Below, piece after piece: positions 1 to 7,951 of a DNA stretch of 39,689 nucleotides. How positions within the stretch are numbered: position 1 is the first letter of the stretch; each line of letters begins with the position of its first letter. Made by a program: the position numbers and the translations under genes. The notes beneath the pieces were generated by a model, which was given only the letters and a program-made list of their open reading frames with translations, made no database searches and was not told where the DNA came from. Source of the DNA: Verrucomicrobiia bacterium (GTDB lineage Bacteria > Verrucomicrobiota > Verrucomicrobiia > Verrucomicrobiales > Akkermansiaceae); NCBI GenBank assembly GCA_030430455.1, contig JAUIJB010000033.1, positions 1-39,689 on the forward strand, read 5' to 3'.

Positions 1-583
1 GAATAGGACCGCCTGTAGGCCCCCTCGAACTCTCGGATCCATCTGGCGATCTCTTCACGATATCCCACTATTCACAGGCATGTCATATCCGCGATAACCC
101 GAAGAGGTTATTTCTCTCTTATCAGGTGACGACAGCGAGTCAAACCGCGATCTTTCCCCAATTCAACAGCCCCCAAGGAGTCTCAACCCGACCAGGAAGA
201 ATCCCGTGCAACTTGAAAACGACGCAACGACGGAGACAAACCGGCAAAACTTTTGGTGCAGACAGCACCCCCTCCATGCACAACACCCGCATCTCCAAGG
301 TCGAAACGGGCATCTCCCGGTGGATCGAAAAGGTCCTCGAGATGGCGTAGGTCCGTGTGCTTCTCCTGTTCCCACCGGGCTCTTCACTGTTGCGTGGGAG
401 CAGGTAGCAGGTAACGAGTAGCAGGGGTTTGAGCTTGCGGGGGAGCGAAGCACCCTCCAAGCACTTCACTAGCTCACTGCTCACTGCTCACTGCTCACTG
501 CTCACTGCTCACTTCCCCGCAGCTCTCCCGCTCTCGAAAAAAAGCGCCCCCTCCGCCACGGAGCACTTTCCACTTTTTACTTT
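1..583. other. Non-coding spacer downstream of ybeY
   Basis: No convincing gene is present. The first 125 bases are less GC-rich than the rest of the window. A GTG-started 74-codon frame (126-350) is open; its last 23 codons have the C/G-ended codon choice of this genome but the first part does not, and no ribosome binding site is visible, so it is only a weak candidate for a small protein. From 399 onwards the spacer holds short tandem words (GTAGCAG-type, then TCACTGC units) that reach close to the 3' end of ybeY. Confidence 0.6.
399..508. repeat. Heptamer tandem repeats (GTAGCAG-type and TCACTGC)
   Basis: Two runs of 7-base words are visible. At 404-424 there are three units, GTAGCAG, GTAACGA and GTAGCAG. 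At 474-508 there are five perfect TCACTGC units, preceded by CACTAGC and followed by a degenerate unit. The same pair of word families recurs at 32795-32815 and 32913-32941 next to ispE. The arrays have no spacers, so they are not CRISPR. Function unknown. Confidence 0.85.
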
Positions 584-1036
584 CTACTCGGCACTCCCCC
601 ACAACTCCCTCACCAGCGCCTCCTGCACCGCCTCCATCCGCTCGCGGTCGTCGTCCGACTCGTCCTCGTGGCCGGCGAGGTGCAGCAGGCCGTGGACGAG
701 ATAGCGAAACAACTCGCGCTCGAGGGGTTCGCCATACTCGGCAGCCTGGGCCTGCGCCACCTCCACGCCGATCACGATCTCGCCGTGCTCGAAGGTGATC
801 ACGTCGGTCGCCCCGTCGATCCCCATGAAGTCGCGGTGGACCCGCTCGCTGGCCTCGTCGTCCACCAGGGCCACCTCGACCTCCTCGAGCCCCTCCAGCG
901 GCGCTCCGGCCTCGGCCAGGTGCGCGGCCAGGATCCGCTCCGCCGCGCGCGACCCCTCGCGCTCCAGCCGTGTCAGCCAGGCCATCGGCAGGGACACCGA
1001 CGACTGGTGGTTCCCGACCTGGACCTCCGGAGTCAT
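584..1036 (-). CDS. ybeY: Endoribonuclease YbeY (rRNA maturation factor)
   Basis: YbeY is a cytoplasmic zinc-dependent single-strand endoribonuclease needed for 16S rRNA 3'-end maturation and 70S quality control. The 150-residue product has the usual family length. The metal-site segment reads HGLLHLAGHED: the first two histidines of the H-x3-H-x5-H signature are present, but the third position is Asp, with a His two residues earlier. From memory, an Asp here is common in Bacteroidota and related YbeY proteins, so the protein is probably functional. The ATG overlaps the stop of the upstream 7TM-HD gene by four bases (ATGA, 1033-1036), and phoH lies further upstream. The phoH, 7TM-HD, ybeY order is a widely conserved block, which supports the call. 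Confidence 0.93.
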   Translation of the reverse strand: MTPEVQVGNHQSSVSLPMAWLTRLEREGSRAAERILAAHLAEAGAPLEGLEEVEVALVDDEASERVHRDFMGIDGATDVITFEHGEIVIGVEVAQAQAAEYGEPLERELFRYLVHGLLHLAGHEDESDDDRERMEAVQEALVRELWGSAE

Positions 1037-2811
1037 CGTCCCCAGGCGAAGCGCCGGAATTCCACGGCAGTCGGACGCTTGTCCTGCTGGCCCTGCCGGG
1101 CCGGTTCCTTCGCCCCCTCCCCGGGCTTGCCACCCGGGTTCTTGGCGCCCCCAGGCGGGGCCTCCTTCGGGTCCCTGGCATCCTTCCTGCCGCCGGCGGT
1201 CTTGTCCTTCTCGGCCTTGTCCCCCTTGTCGCCCTTGCGGCTCGACTTGTCATCGGGGTAGTCGATCCGGCTGTGCAGCACGCTGCGCAGCGTCTTGGCG
1301 AAGACCGTCTTCACCACCGCGAGATCGCGGATGGTCAGCAGGCAGTCGTCGAGCTGGCCGTCGCAGACCCGGTTCTCGACGATGTCCTCGACCAACGCGC
1401 GGATCTTGGCGGGGGTCGGCTTCTTGATCGTCCGCGACGCGCTCTCGACCGCGTCGGCCAGGCTGATGATGCCGCTCTCCTTGGTGCGCGGCCGCGGCCC
1501 CGGGTAGCGGAAGTTCTTCTGGTCGACCTTGGGCAGGTCCTCGGGGTTCTCGAGCCCCTTCTCGACCTTCTCCATCTCCTCGCGCTTCTGCTCCTGGGCG
1601 CGACGGTAGAAGTAGGTCACCAGCGAGTCGCCGTGGTGCTCCTGGATCACGTCGATGACCTTCGGGTTGAGCTTGTGCTTCAGGGCGAGGTCGACGCCGT
1701 CCTTGACATGGGCGACGATGATCAGCGCGCTCATCGTCGGGGTCAGCGAGTCGTGGGGGTTCTCGACCAGGTCCTGCTGGTTCTCGATGAAGTACTCCGG
1801 CTTGGTCAGCTTGCCGATGTCGTGAAAGTAGGCGCCCACCCGGCACATCGCGGCGTTGGCGCCGATCTCCTCCGCCGCGGCCTCGGCCAGCGAGGCCACG
1901 ATCAGGCTGTGGTGGAAGGTCCCGGGCGCCTCGATCTGCATGCGCCGCAGCAGCTTGTGGTTCAGGTCGCCGAGCTCGAGCCAGCTGATGTCGGTGGTGA
2001 TCCGGAAGAAGCCCTCGAAGACTGGCAGCAGGCCGCTCACCAGGAGGGCGGAGCCGATGCCGATCCCCATCGCCCCGCCGAAGGCACCACCGACGATCTT
2101 GCACTGCAGCATCGAGGAGTCCTGCAGGCAGGCGCGGACGTCGACCACGCCCATGAAGATGCCGAGCAGCAGGGTGGCGATGCCGCCGTAAACGCCGGCG
2201 CGCAGCAGCTGGGCCCGCTTGCGGGTGCGGTGCAGCGTCTGCACCACGACCAGCCCGCTGATCAGGGAGATGGCGAGGAAGATCACCTCCTCGCCCGGCG
2301 GCACCAGCAGGGACCCGAGGAGGGCGGTGGCGAGGGTCGCGAAAGTGCCCACCCCGCGGCCGAGCAGCACGCTGACCAGCATCGGCGTCAGCGGGAAGGG
2401 CATCAGCATGAAGCGCAGCGAGGCCGGCAGCTGGTTGGCCCTCGACAACTCGATCAGCCCCTCCATCAGGGCGAGCTGGCCGATCACCGAGCTGAGCACC
2501 AGGACCACCCGGCCGTTGGCCTGGACCCGGCGGCTGAAGTTCAGCTCGAAGATGGTCACCGAGGCGAGCGCCAGGAAGAAGGAGTAGAGTGAGGCGAGCA
2601 GCGGCTCCGGCTCGTAGCGGGTGCCGCCCGCGCCACGCATCGCCAGCAGCGAGGCCGCGACGCAGAACATCAGGTAGAGCGACAGGCGCACCCACATCGA
2701 GCGGTCGAGCGACACCGCCACGGCGGATTCGCTGTGCACGCGTCTCTTCTTGCCGGACGACATTCCCTTTCGGGCCAGCCGCCATCGCTTGAACGAATCG
2801 TTAAATCCCAC
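1033..2811 (-). CDS. 7TM-HD family phosphohydrolase (PgpH/YqfF type)
   Basis: Membrane-bound HD-domain phosphodiesterase. Characterised PgpH relatives degrade cyclic di-AMP, so that is the likely reaction. The product is 592 residues. Seven or eight hydrophobic segments lie between about residues 42 and 262, followed by a cytosolic HD domain: HHS at 300-302, HDIGK at 330-334, AHVKDG around His368, EHHGDS around His392-393 and SLADAVE around Asp453. Classical PgpH proteins are near 700 residues and carry a large extracytoplasmic domain after the first membrane helix; here helix 1 is followed almost directly by helix 2, so that domain is missing. The last 60 residues are a Lys/Asp/Gly/Pro-rich, probably disordered tail. 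The start is GTG; an in-frame ATG at 2763 is an alternative. It lies between phoH and ybeY and overlaps ybeY by four bases. Confidence 0.9.
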   Translation of the reverse strand: MGFNDSFKRWRLARKGMSSGKKRRVHSESAVAVSLDRSMWVRLSLYLMFCVAASLLAMRGAGGTRYEPEPLLASLYSFFLALASVTIFELNFSRRVQANGRVVLVLSSVIGQLALMEGLIELSRANQLPASLRFMLMPFPLTPMLVSVLLGRGVGTFATLATALLGSLLVPPGEEVIFLAISLISGLVVVQTLHRTRKRAQLLRAGVYGGIATLLLGIFMGVVDVRACLQDSSMLQCKIVGGAFGGAMGIGIGSALLVSGLLPVFEGFFRITTDISWLELGDLNHKLLRRMQIEAPGTFHHSLIVASLAEAAAEEIGANAAMCRVGAYFHDIGKLTKPEYFIENQQDLVENPHDSLTPTMSALIIVAHVKDGVDLALKHKLNPKVIDVIQEHHGDSLVTYFYRRAQEQKREEMEKVEKGLENPEDLPKVDQKNFRYPGPRPRTKESGIISLADAVESASRTIKKPTPAKIRALVEDIVENRVCDGQLDDCLLTIRDLAVVKTVFAKTLRSVLHSRIDYPDDKSSRKGDKGDKAEKDKTAGGRKDARDPKEAPPGGAKNPGGKPGEGAKEPARQGQQDKRPTAVEFRRFAWGR

Positions 2812-3006
2812 GGGGTGAGTCTGCGGATGGGAGCGCGATCAGGACGAAAGCATCGTTGGGCCTCGTTGGGGGTCCTGAGACGCGGAAGGGCGTGCCACGC
2901 ACGCCCCGAGAACGGCGCTGAGTTAAAGGATCCCCCCCGCCATGGCAATCCGGAAAAGCACGAGCTGTGACGTTTTGACGCACCCCTGCCCCGCAATCCC
3001 GCCATC

Positions 3007-3981
3007 TCAGGGGATCCGCTCGTCGCGGTAATGTTGGTAGGCCTCGATGATCCGGCCGACGATCGGGTGGCGCACGACGTCCTCGCCGCGAAAGCGGATG
3101 AAGCCGATGCCATCGATCCCCTCGAGGGCGCGCTCGGCCTCGATCAGGCCGGAGGGAACGCTGGGCTTGAGGTCGATCTGCGAGCCGTCGCCCGTCACCA
3201 CCATCCGCGAGTCCTCGCCGAGCCGGGTCAGCGCCATGAACATCTGCTCGCGGGTCGTGTTCTGGGCCTCGTCGAGGATCACGAAGGAGCGCGACAGGGT
3301 GCGCCCGCGCATGAAGGCAAGCGGGGCGATCTCGATCGTGCCGTCCTCGAGGAAGCGTTGGCCCTCCTCGGCGCCGATCATGTCGTGGATCGCATCGTAG
3401 AGCGGCCGGAGGTACGGCGCGACCTTCTCCTGCAGGTCGCCGGGCAGGAATCCGAGCGCCTCGCCGGCCTCGACGGCGGGGCGGGTCAGCACCACCCGGT
3501 GGACCCGCTTTTCGCGCAGCATCGAGAGCCCCATGGCCATCGCCAGGTAGGTCTTGCCGGTGCCGGCCGGGCCCAACCCGAAGGTGACGTCGCGGCTCTC
3601 GATCTCGCGCAGGTAGGCCAGCTGGCGCGGCGTCTTCGGCACCACCGGCCGCCGCCCGCGGTGGCCCAGCAGCTTCATCCCACCGAGCTCGGCCACGCCG
3701 GTCTCGCCGCCGCGCTTGGCCACGTCGACGGCGAGGCGGAAGTCGCGCGGGCCGATCTCGCTGCCCTCGCGGCGCGCCTGCTCGAGGTCGCCGAAGACCC
3801 GCTTGGCGGCCTCGACCCCCTCGCTCGGTCCGACCAGCAGGATCCAGCCGTCGCGGGTCACCGAGCGCACCCCGAGCACCTCCTCGAGGTAGCCGAGCTG
3901 GCGGGCATCGTTCGCAAACAGCGAGTGCAGGAAGGGCGCGGTCTCGAACTCGAGCTTCACCTCGGTCTCTTCGGTGCTCAT
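3007..3981 (-). CDS. phoH: PhoH family ATPase (YbeZ-like)
   Basis: PhoH/YbeZ proteins are cytoplasmic P-loop ATPases linked to RNA metabolism and to YbeY. The 324-residue product has an N-terminal KH-like region, Walker A GLGPAGTGKT at 135-144 and Walker B SFVILDEAQ at 232-240, with the family segments LTRPAVEAGE and GDxxQIDL. I chose the ATG at 3981 because the protein then begins MSTEETEVKLEF, typical of the family, with GGTGG just upstream; the open frame runs to 4062, but those extra codons look like spacer. It is the first gene of the phoH, 7TM-HD, ybeY block, separated from the second gene by about 195 bases. It is divergent from the ABC module that begins at 4310. Confidence 0.94.
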   Translation of the reverse strand: MSTEETEVKLEFETAPFLHSLFANDARQLGYLEEVLGVRSVTRDGWILLVGPSEGVEAAKRVFGDLEQARREGSEIGPRDFRLAVDVAKRGGETGVAELGGMKLLGHRGRRPVVPKTPRQLAYLREIESRDVTFGLGPAGTGKTYLAMAMGLSMLREKRVHRVVLTRPAVEAGEALGFLPGDLQEKVAPYLRPLYDAIHDMIGAEEGQRFLEDGTIEIAPLAFMRGRTLSRSFVILDEAQNTTREQMFMALTRLGEDSRMVVTGDGSQIDLKPSVPSGLIEAERALEGIDGIGFIRFRGEDVVRHPIVGRIIEAYQHYRDERIP

Positions 3982-4309
3982 CGCCACCGGTCTAAGCGTC
4001 CGGCTCGCGGGGGTCAGGCGCAAAATGTGCGCACCGCGCGGGCGGCCTGGGGAAAGCCGCACCCGCCACCGCCGGCGTCTCCGCGGGGGCCTCCCCGGAG
4101 CGCCGTCGCGGGGCCCACCCGGTGGCAGTTTTCCCCGATTTCCCTTGCCTCGAAACGGATCTGCATTTTTTCAGACGCACGCATGCGCGCACGTCGCTTT
4201 GCGGCGCGAGACGGGATCGCCACGGCTTCCCGTCCGCTTCCCGTTAGAGACTCCGCCCGGCGGGCGCTCCCACCATCCTTCCACGACCTCTCCACGCTCC
4301 CAGAAGCCC
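3982..4309. other. Divergent intergenic region between phoH and the ABC module
   Basis: This stretch of 328 bases separates two divergent transcription units and should hold promoters for both. It is very GC-rich except around 4128-4170, where a short A/T-richer stretch (GCATTTTTTCAG) occurs. I could not assign convincing -35/-10 pairs. No RNA gene or repeat was recognised. Confidence 0.5.
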
Positions 4310-5056
4310 ATGATCGAAGTCGACAACCTGACCAAGAAGTTCGGCAGCAAGACCGCCGTCGACCACCTGTCCTTCTCCGTCCGCAAGGGCGAGGTGCTCG
4401 GATTCCTCGGACCCAACGGCGCCGGCAAGTCGACCACCATGCGGATGGTCACCGGCTTCCTCCCGCCGACCCATGGCGACGCCCGCATCTGCGGCATCTC
4501 GGTCGTCGACAAGCCGGCCGAGGCCAAGCGCCGGATCGGCTACCTGCCCGAGTCCGCCCCGCTCTACAACGAGATGACCGTGACCGGCTTCCTGCGCTTC
4601 GCCGCCGACGTCCGCGGCCTCTCCGGCAACACCAAGAACGACGCCGTCGAGCGCGCCATCGAGACCTGCTTCCTGCAGTCCGTCGCCTACCAGTCGATCG
4701 ACACCCTCTCCAAGGGCTACCGCCACCGCACCTGCCTCGCCCAGTCGCTGCTCCACGACCCCGAGGTGCTCATCCTCGACGAGCCGACCGACGGCCTCGA
4801 CCCGAACCAGAAGCACGAGGTCCGCCAGCTGATCCGCCGGCTCGGCCAGGAGAAGGCGATCCTGTTCTCGACCCACATCCTCGAGGAGGTCGAGGCCGCC
4901 TGCAGCCGTGCGGTGATCGTCGACCGCGGCCGGATCGTCGTCGACGGCACCCCCGCCGAACTGCTCGAGAAGTCCGGCACCGGCTCGCTCACCGACCTGT
5001 TCCGCCAGGTCACCACCCTCGACACCGCCGAGGACACCACCGAGGACGCCGCCTGA
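4310..5056 (+). CDS. ABC transporter ATP-binding protein (GldA-like)
   Basis: Cytoplasmic ATPase subunit of an ABC-2 type exporter. The 248-residue product has Walker A GPNGAGKST at 34-42, a variant signature LSKGYRHR at 133-140, Walker B VLILDEPTDGLDP at 153-165 and the H-loop histidine at 189. The Q-loop position falls in GYLPESAPLYNEMT, a form common in GldA-like ATPases. The ATG at 4310 gives a standard start (MIEVDNLTKKF); the frame is open further upstream, but that part reads as spacer. The next three genes encode a permease, a GldG-like protein and a DUF4340 protein, so this is the Gld-type module found in many bacteria. It drives gliding in some Bacteroidota, but its substrate is unknown in most phyla, and nothing here shows that this organism glides. 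Confidence 0.93.
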   Translation: MIEVDNLTKKFGSKTAVDHLSFSVRKGEVLGFLGPNGAGKSTTMRMVTGFLPPTHGDARICGISVVDKPAEAKRRIGYLPESAPLYNEMTVTGFLRFAADVRGLSGNTKNDAVERAIETCFLQSVAYQSIDTLSKGYRHRTCLAQSLLHDPEVLILDEPTDGLDPNQKHEVRQLIRRLGQEKAILFSTHILEEVEAACSRAVIVDRGRIVVDGTPAELLEKSGTGSLTDLFRQVTTLDTAEDTTEDAA

Positions 5057-5083
5057 CCCTCCAGCCCACCCCGTTCGGCCACC

Positions 5084-5147
5084 CGCCCAGTTCCCAGCGG
5101 CCTCCCGCCCACCCAGTTCCCAGCGGCCTCCCGCCCACCCAGTTCCC
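5084..5147. repeat. 26-bp tandem repeat inside the ABC operon
   Basis: The unit CGCCCACCCAGTTCCCAGCG plus GCCTCC occurs complete at 5106-5131, is preceded by a 22-base copy lacking ACCC at 5084-5105, and is followed by a partial copy at 5132-5147. It lies in the 109-base gap between the ATPase stop and the permease start. No ribosome binding site is obvious within it. It may be a slippage-prone spacer. Confidence 0.85.
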
Positions 5148-5165
5148 TTCCCCGTCTCGAACGCC

Positions 5166-5900
5166 ATGAATTCCGTCTGGACCATCTTCAAGCGCGAGCT
5201 CAGCAGCTACTTCAGCCAGCCGATCGCCTACGCGATCATCGTCGTCTTCATCATCACCTCGCTCGGACTCACCTTCAGCTTCGGCAACTTCTTCGAGTTC
5301 GGCGACGCCAGCCTGAGGTACTCCTTCTTCTACTGGCATCCCTGGATCCTGATGTTCCTCGCCCCGGCCCTCGGCATGCGCATGTGGTCGGAGGAACTCC
5401 GCGAGGGCACCGTCGAGCTGCTCGGCACCTACCCGATCTCGATGTGGAGCATCATCGCCGGCAAGTACCTCGCCGCCATCGTCGTCTGGACCATCGCCAT
5501 CCTGCTGACCTTCCCAATCTGGATCACGGTGAACTGGCTCGGCGAGCCCGACAACATCGCGATCATCTCCGGCTACCTCGGGTCGATCCTGGTCTGCTGC
5601 ACCTTCATCGCCATCACCATGCTGGTGTCGGCCTTCACCCGCGACCAGGTCGTCTGCCTGATCGTCTCGTTCCTGGTCTGCACCGGGACCGTCCTGATCG
5701 GCTTCGACGACGTCACCCGGGTCGCCCAGCAGGTCGCCTCGCCCGACGTCGCCGACGCCATGACCTCGATCGGCGTGCTCAGCCATCACGGCTCGCTCCA
5801 CGGCGGCGCCGTGCGGATCCAGGACCTCGTCTGGTTCGCCTCGATCATCCTCGCCTCGCTGCTCGGCACCAGCGCCATCCTCTCCGCCAAGCGGGCCTGA
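5166..5900 (+). CDS. ABC transporter permease (GldF-like, ABC-2 type)
   Basis: Integral inner-membrane permease partner of the ATPase at 4310-5056. The 244-residue product starts MNSVWTIFKRELSSYFSQP, typical of ABC-2 permeases, and has about six hydrophobic segments, near residues 18-38, 58-75, 103-122, 140-160, 168-186 and 220-238. The short cytoplasmic loop MWSEELREGTVELLGTYPIS, with its Glu-Glu-x-x-x-Gly-Thr core, is the family hallmark. The ATG at 5166 follows the 26-bp repeat spacer and has no strong ribosome binding site. It sits between the ATPase and the GldG-like gene. The transported substrate cannot be read from the sequence. Confidence 0.92.
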   Translation: MNSVWTIFKRELSSYFSQPIAYAIIVVFIITSLGLTFSFGNFFEFGDASLRYSFFYWHPWILMFLAPALGMRMWSEELREGTVELLGTYPISMWSIIAGKYLAAIVVWTIAILLTFPIWITVNWLGEPDNIAIISGYLGSILVCCTFIAITMLVSAFTRDQVVCLIVSFLVCTGTVLIGFDDVTRVAQQVASPDVADAMTSIGVLSHHGSLHGGAVRIQDLVWFASIILASLLGTSAILSAKRA

Positions 5901-5955
5901 CCCCCCCGATCCCGCACCTTTCGAACTTCGCAACTTCCCAAATTCCAGACCACCC

Positions 5956-7920
5956 ATGAGCCAGGAAGGAAAAACCATCCACCCCGTCAGCCGGGCGGTG
6001 CTCGCGATCATCGCCCTGGTCGTCATCGTCGTCAGCGGCAACATGCTCGTCTCCTCGCTGGGCATCGGCCACAAGTCGGCCGACCTCACCGAGGACCGCA
6101 TCCACTCGCTGTCCGACGGCACCAAGTCGATCCTCCGCGAGCTGGGTGCCCCGGTCGTCATCCGCTACTACGCGAGCCGTTCCAGCGACTACATGCCCGA
6201 GCGGCTCAAGCTGCACATGCGGCGCGTCGACGACATGCTCGACGAGTACGAGAGCATCGCCGACGGCATGCTCAAGGTCGAGCACCTCGACCCCGAGCCC
6301 GACACCGACGCCGAGGACTCGGCCAACCTCGACGGCATCAGTGGCCAGCCGATCAACAACGAGGACCTCTACTTCGGCCTCGCCGTCAGCTGCCTCGACC
6401 GCACCGCCACCCTGCCCTTCCTCAGCCCGAACGACGAGACCACCCTCGAGTACGAGATCTCCCGCGCGATCGCCGAGGTCAGCGCCACCCGCAAGCCGAC
6501 CATCGGCCTGATGTCCGGAATGCCGATCACCGGCGGCGCCGCCGCGATGCCGGGACAGCCGCCGGCCCAGCCCTGGGTCTTCTACAACCAGCTGAGCCGC
6601 TTCTACGAGATCGAGGACCTGACGATGACCCCGGCGGAAATCGACCCGGACAAGTACAACCTGGTCCTGGTCTTCCACCCCACCGACATCACCGAGGAGG
6701 CCGAGTTCGCGCTCGACCAGTACCTCCTCCAGGGCGGCACCATCGTCGCCTGCGTCGACCCCTACTCGGTGGCCGCCCGGATGACCGGCGGCGGCAACCC
6801 GATGATGGGCGGCGGCGGCACGCCGGTGGCCTCCGACCTTCCCAAGCTCTTCGAGGGCTGGGGCCTCGAGCTCAGCAGCCAGGTCGTCGGTGACCCGACC
6901 TACGCCACCGACATGAACGCCAACCGCACCGGGCTCGCCGTGCTCACGGTGACCCAGGAGGGCATGCCGATCGAGGACAGCGTGATCACCAAGGACCTCA
7001 GCAGCGTGACCCTCTTCCTGCCGGGCGGCCTGACCAAGTCGGGTGGTGGCGGGGTGAGCGCCCAGACGCTCATCAAGGCCTCGCCGCAGGCGGGCCTGGT
7101 CGACAACCTCAAGGCCTCCAACCTCGACCCCTCGCTGATCACCTCCTTCCGTCCCGACGGCAAGACCCACGAGCTCGCCGTCCACCTCAGCGGCAACTTC
7201 AAGACCGCCTTCCCCGACGGCAAGCCCGGCGAGGAGGAGGCGGAGGAGACGCCCGATTCCGCCGATCCGTCCGCGGAGGCGGGTGAGGATGAAGATGCGT
7301 CCGAGGAGTCCGCCGAAGGCGACGAGGAAAGCGCCGACCCCGGCTACCTCACCGAGGCCACCAAGGCGGGCAACGTCTTCGTCATCTCGGACGTCGACGC
7401 CTTCTACGACCGCTTCGCCTACAGCATCGGCAACTTCGGCCGCCAGGAGATCGTCCTCGGCCAGCTCAACGGCAACGTGCCGCTGCTCTTCAACATCATC
7501 GACCAGGCGGCGTCGTCGACCCACCTGATCGGCGCCCGCAGCCGGGCCGCCACCAGCCGTCCCTTCACGGTGTTCCGCGAAATGGAGGCCGAGGCCAACC
7601 AGCGGGTCGGCAAGGAGATCGAGGCCTTCGAGACGCAGGCCGAGGAGGCCCAGAAGAAGCTCGACGAGCTCCAGTCGCAGAAGACCCAGGGCACCGAGCT
7701 GTTCCTCTCGCCCGAGCAGGAGGCCGAGATCCGCAAGTTCCGCGAGCAGGAAGTCGAGGCGCGCAAGAAGATCCGCGAGCTGCAGAAGGAACTGAAGCGC
7801 GAGAAGGACCAGCTCAAGGGCCAGCTCACTCTCGCCAACATCGCCATCGTTCCGCTGGCCGTCATCGTCGCCGGCATCCTGTTCTTCATCGGCCGCAAGA
7901 AGCGGACCCGCGCCCGCTGA
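5956..7920 (+). CDS. GldG family auxiliary protein of the ABC transporter
   Basis: Membrane protein with a large periplasmic region that accompanies GldA/GldF-type ABC systems. The 654-residue product has an N-terminal membrane segment (about residues 14-35), then the ABC_transp_aux-like domain (TEDRIHSLSDGTKSILREL, with a later LVLVFHPTDI and GGTIVACVDPYS). After this come a coiled-coil-prone stretch (about 550-620, rich in Glu, Lys and Gln) and a C-terminal membrane segment ending in RKKRTRAR. A very acidic low-complexity insertion (about residues 425-462, Glu/Asp/Ser/Ala/Pro) interrupts the periplasmic part. There are 55 bases to the permease gene upstream and 31 to the DUF4340 gene downstream, consistent with one operon. 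Confidence 0.9.
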   Translation: MSQEGKTIHPVSRAVLAIIALVVIVVSGNMLVSSLGIGHKSADLTEDRIHSLSDGTKSILRELGAPVVIRYYASRSSDYMPERLKLHMRRVDDMLDEYESIADGMLKVEHLDPEPDTDAEDSANLDGISGQPINNEDLYFGLAVSCLDRTATLPFLSPNDETTLEYEISRAIAEVSATRKPTIGLMSGMPITGGAAAMPGQPPAQPWVFYNQLSRFYEIEDLTMTPAEIDPDKYNLVLVFHPTDITEEAEFALDQYLLQGGTIVACVDPYSVAARMTGGGNPMMGGGGTPVASDLPKLFEGWGLELSSQVVGDPTYATDMNANRTGLAVLTVTQEGMPIEDSVITKDLSSVTLFLPGGLTKSGGGGVSAQTLIKASPQAGLVDNLKASNLDPSLITSFRPDGKTHELAVHLSGNFKTAFPDGKPGEEEAEETPDSADPSAEAGEDEDASEESAEGDEESADPGYLTEATKAGNVFVISDVDAFYDRFAYSIGNFGRQEIVLGQLNGNVPLLFNIIDQAASSTHLIGARSRAATSRPFTVFREMEAEANQRVGKEIEAFETQAEEAQKKLDELQSQKTQGTELFLSPEQEAEIRKFREQEVEARKKIRELQKELKREKDQLKGQLTLANIAIVPLAVIVAGILFFIGRKKRTRAR

Positions 7921-7951
7921 ACCACCACCCGAACCCTTTCCGACCACGACC

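Noticed and set aside
474..508. Considered as a CRISPR array
   Set aside because: Units are only seven bases with no spacers and no cas genes in the window.
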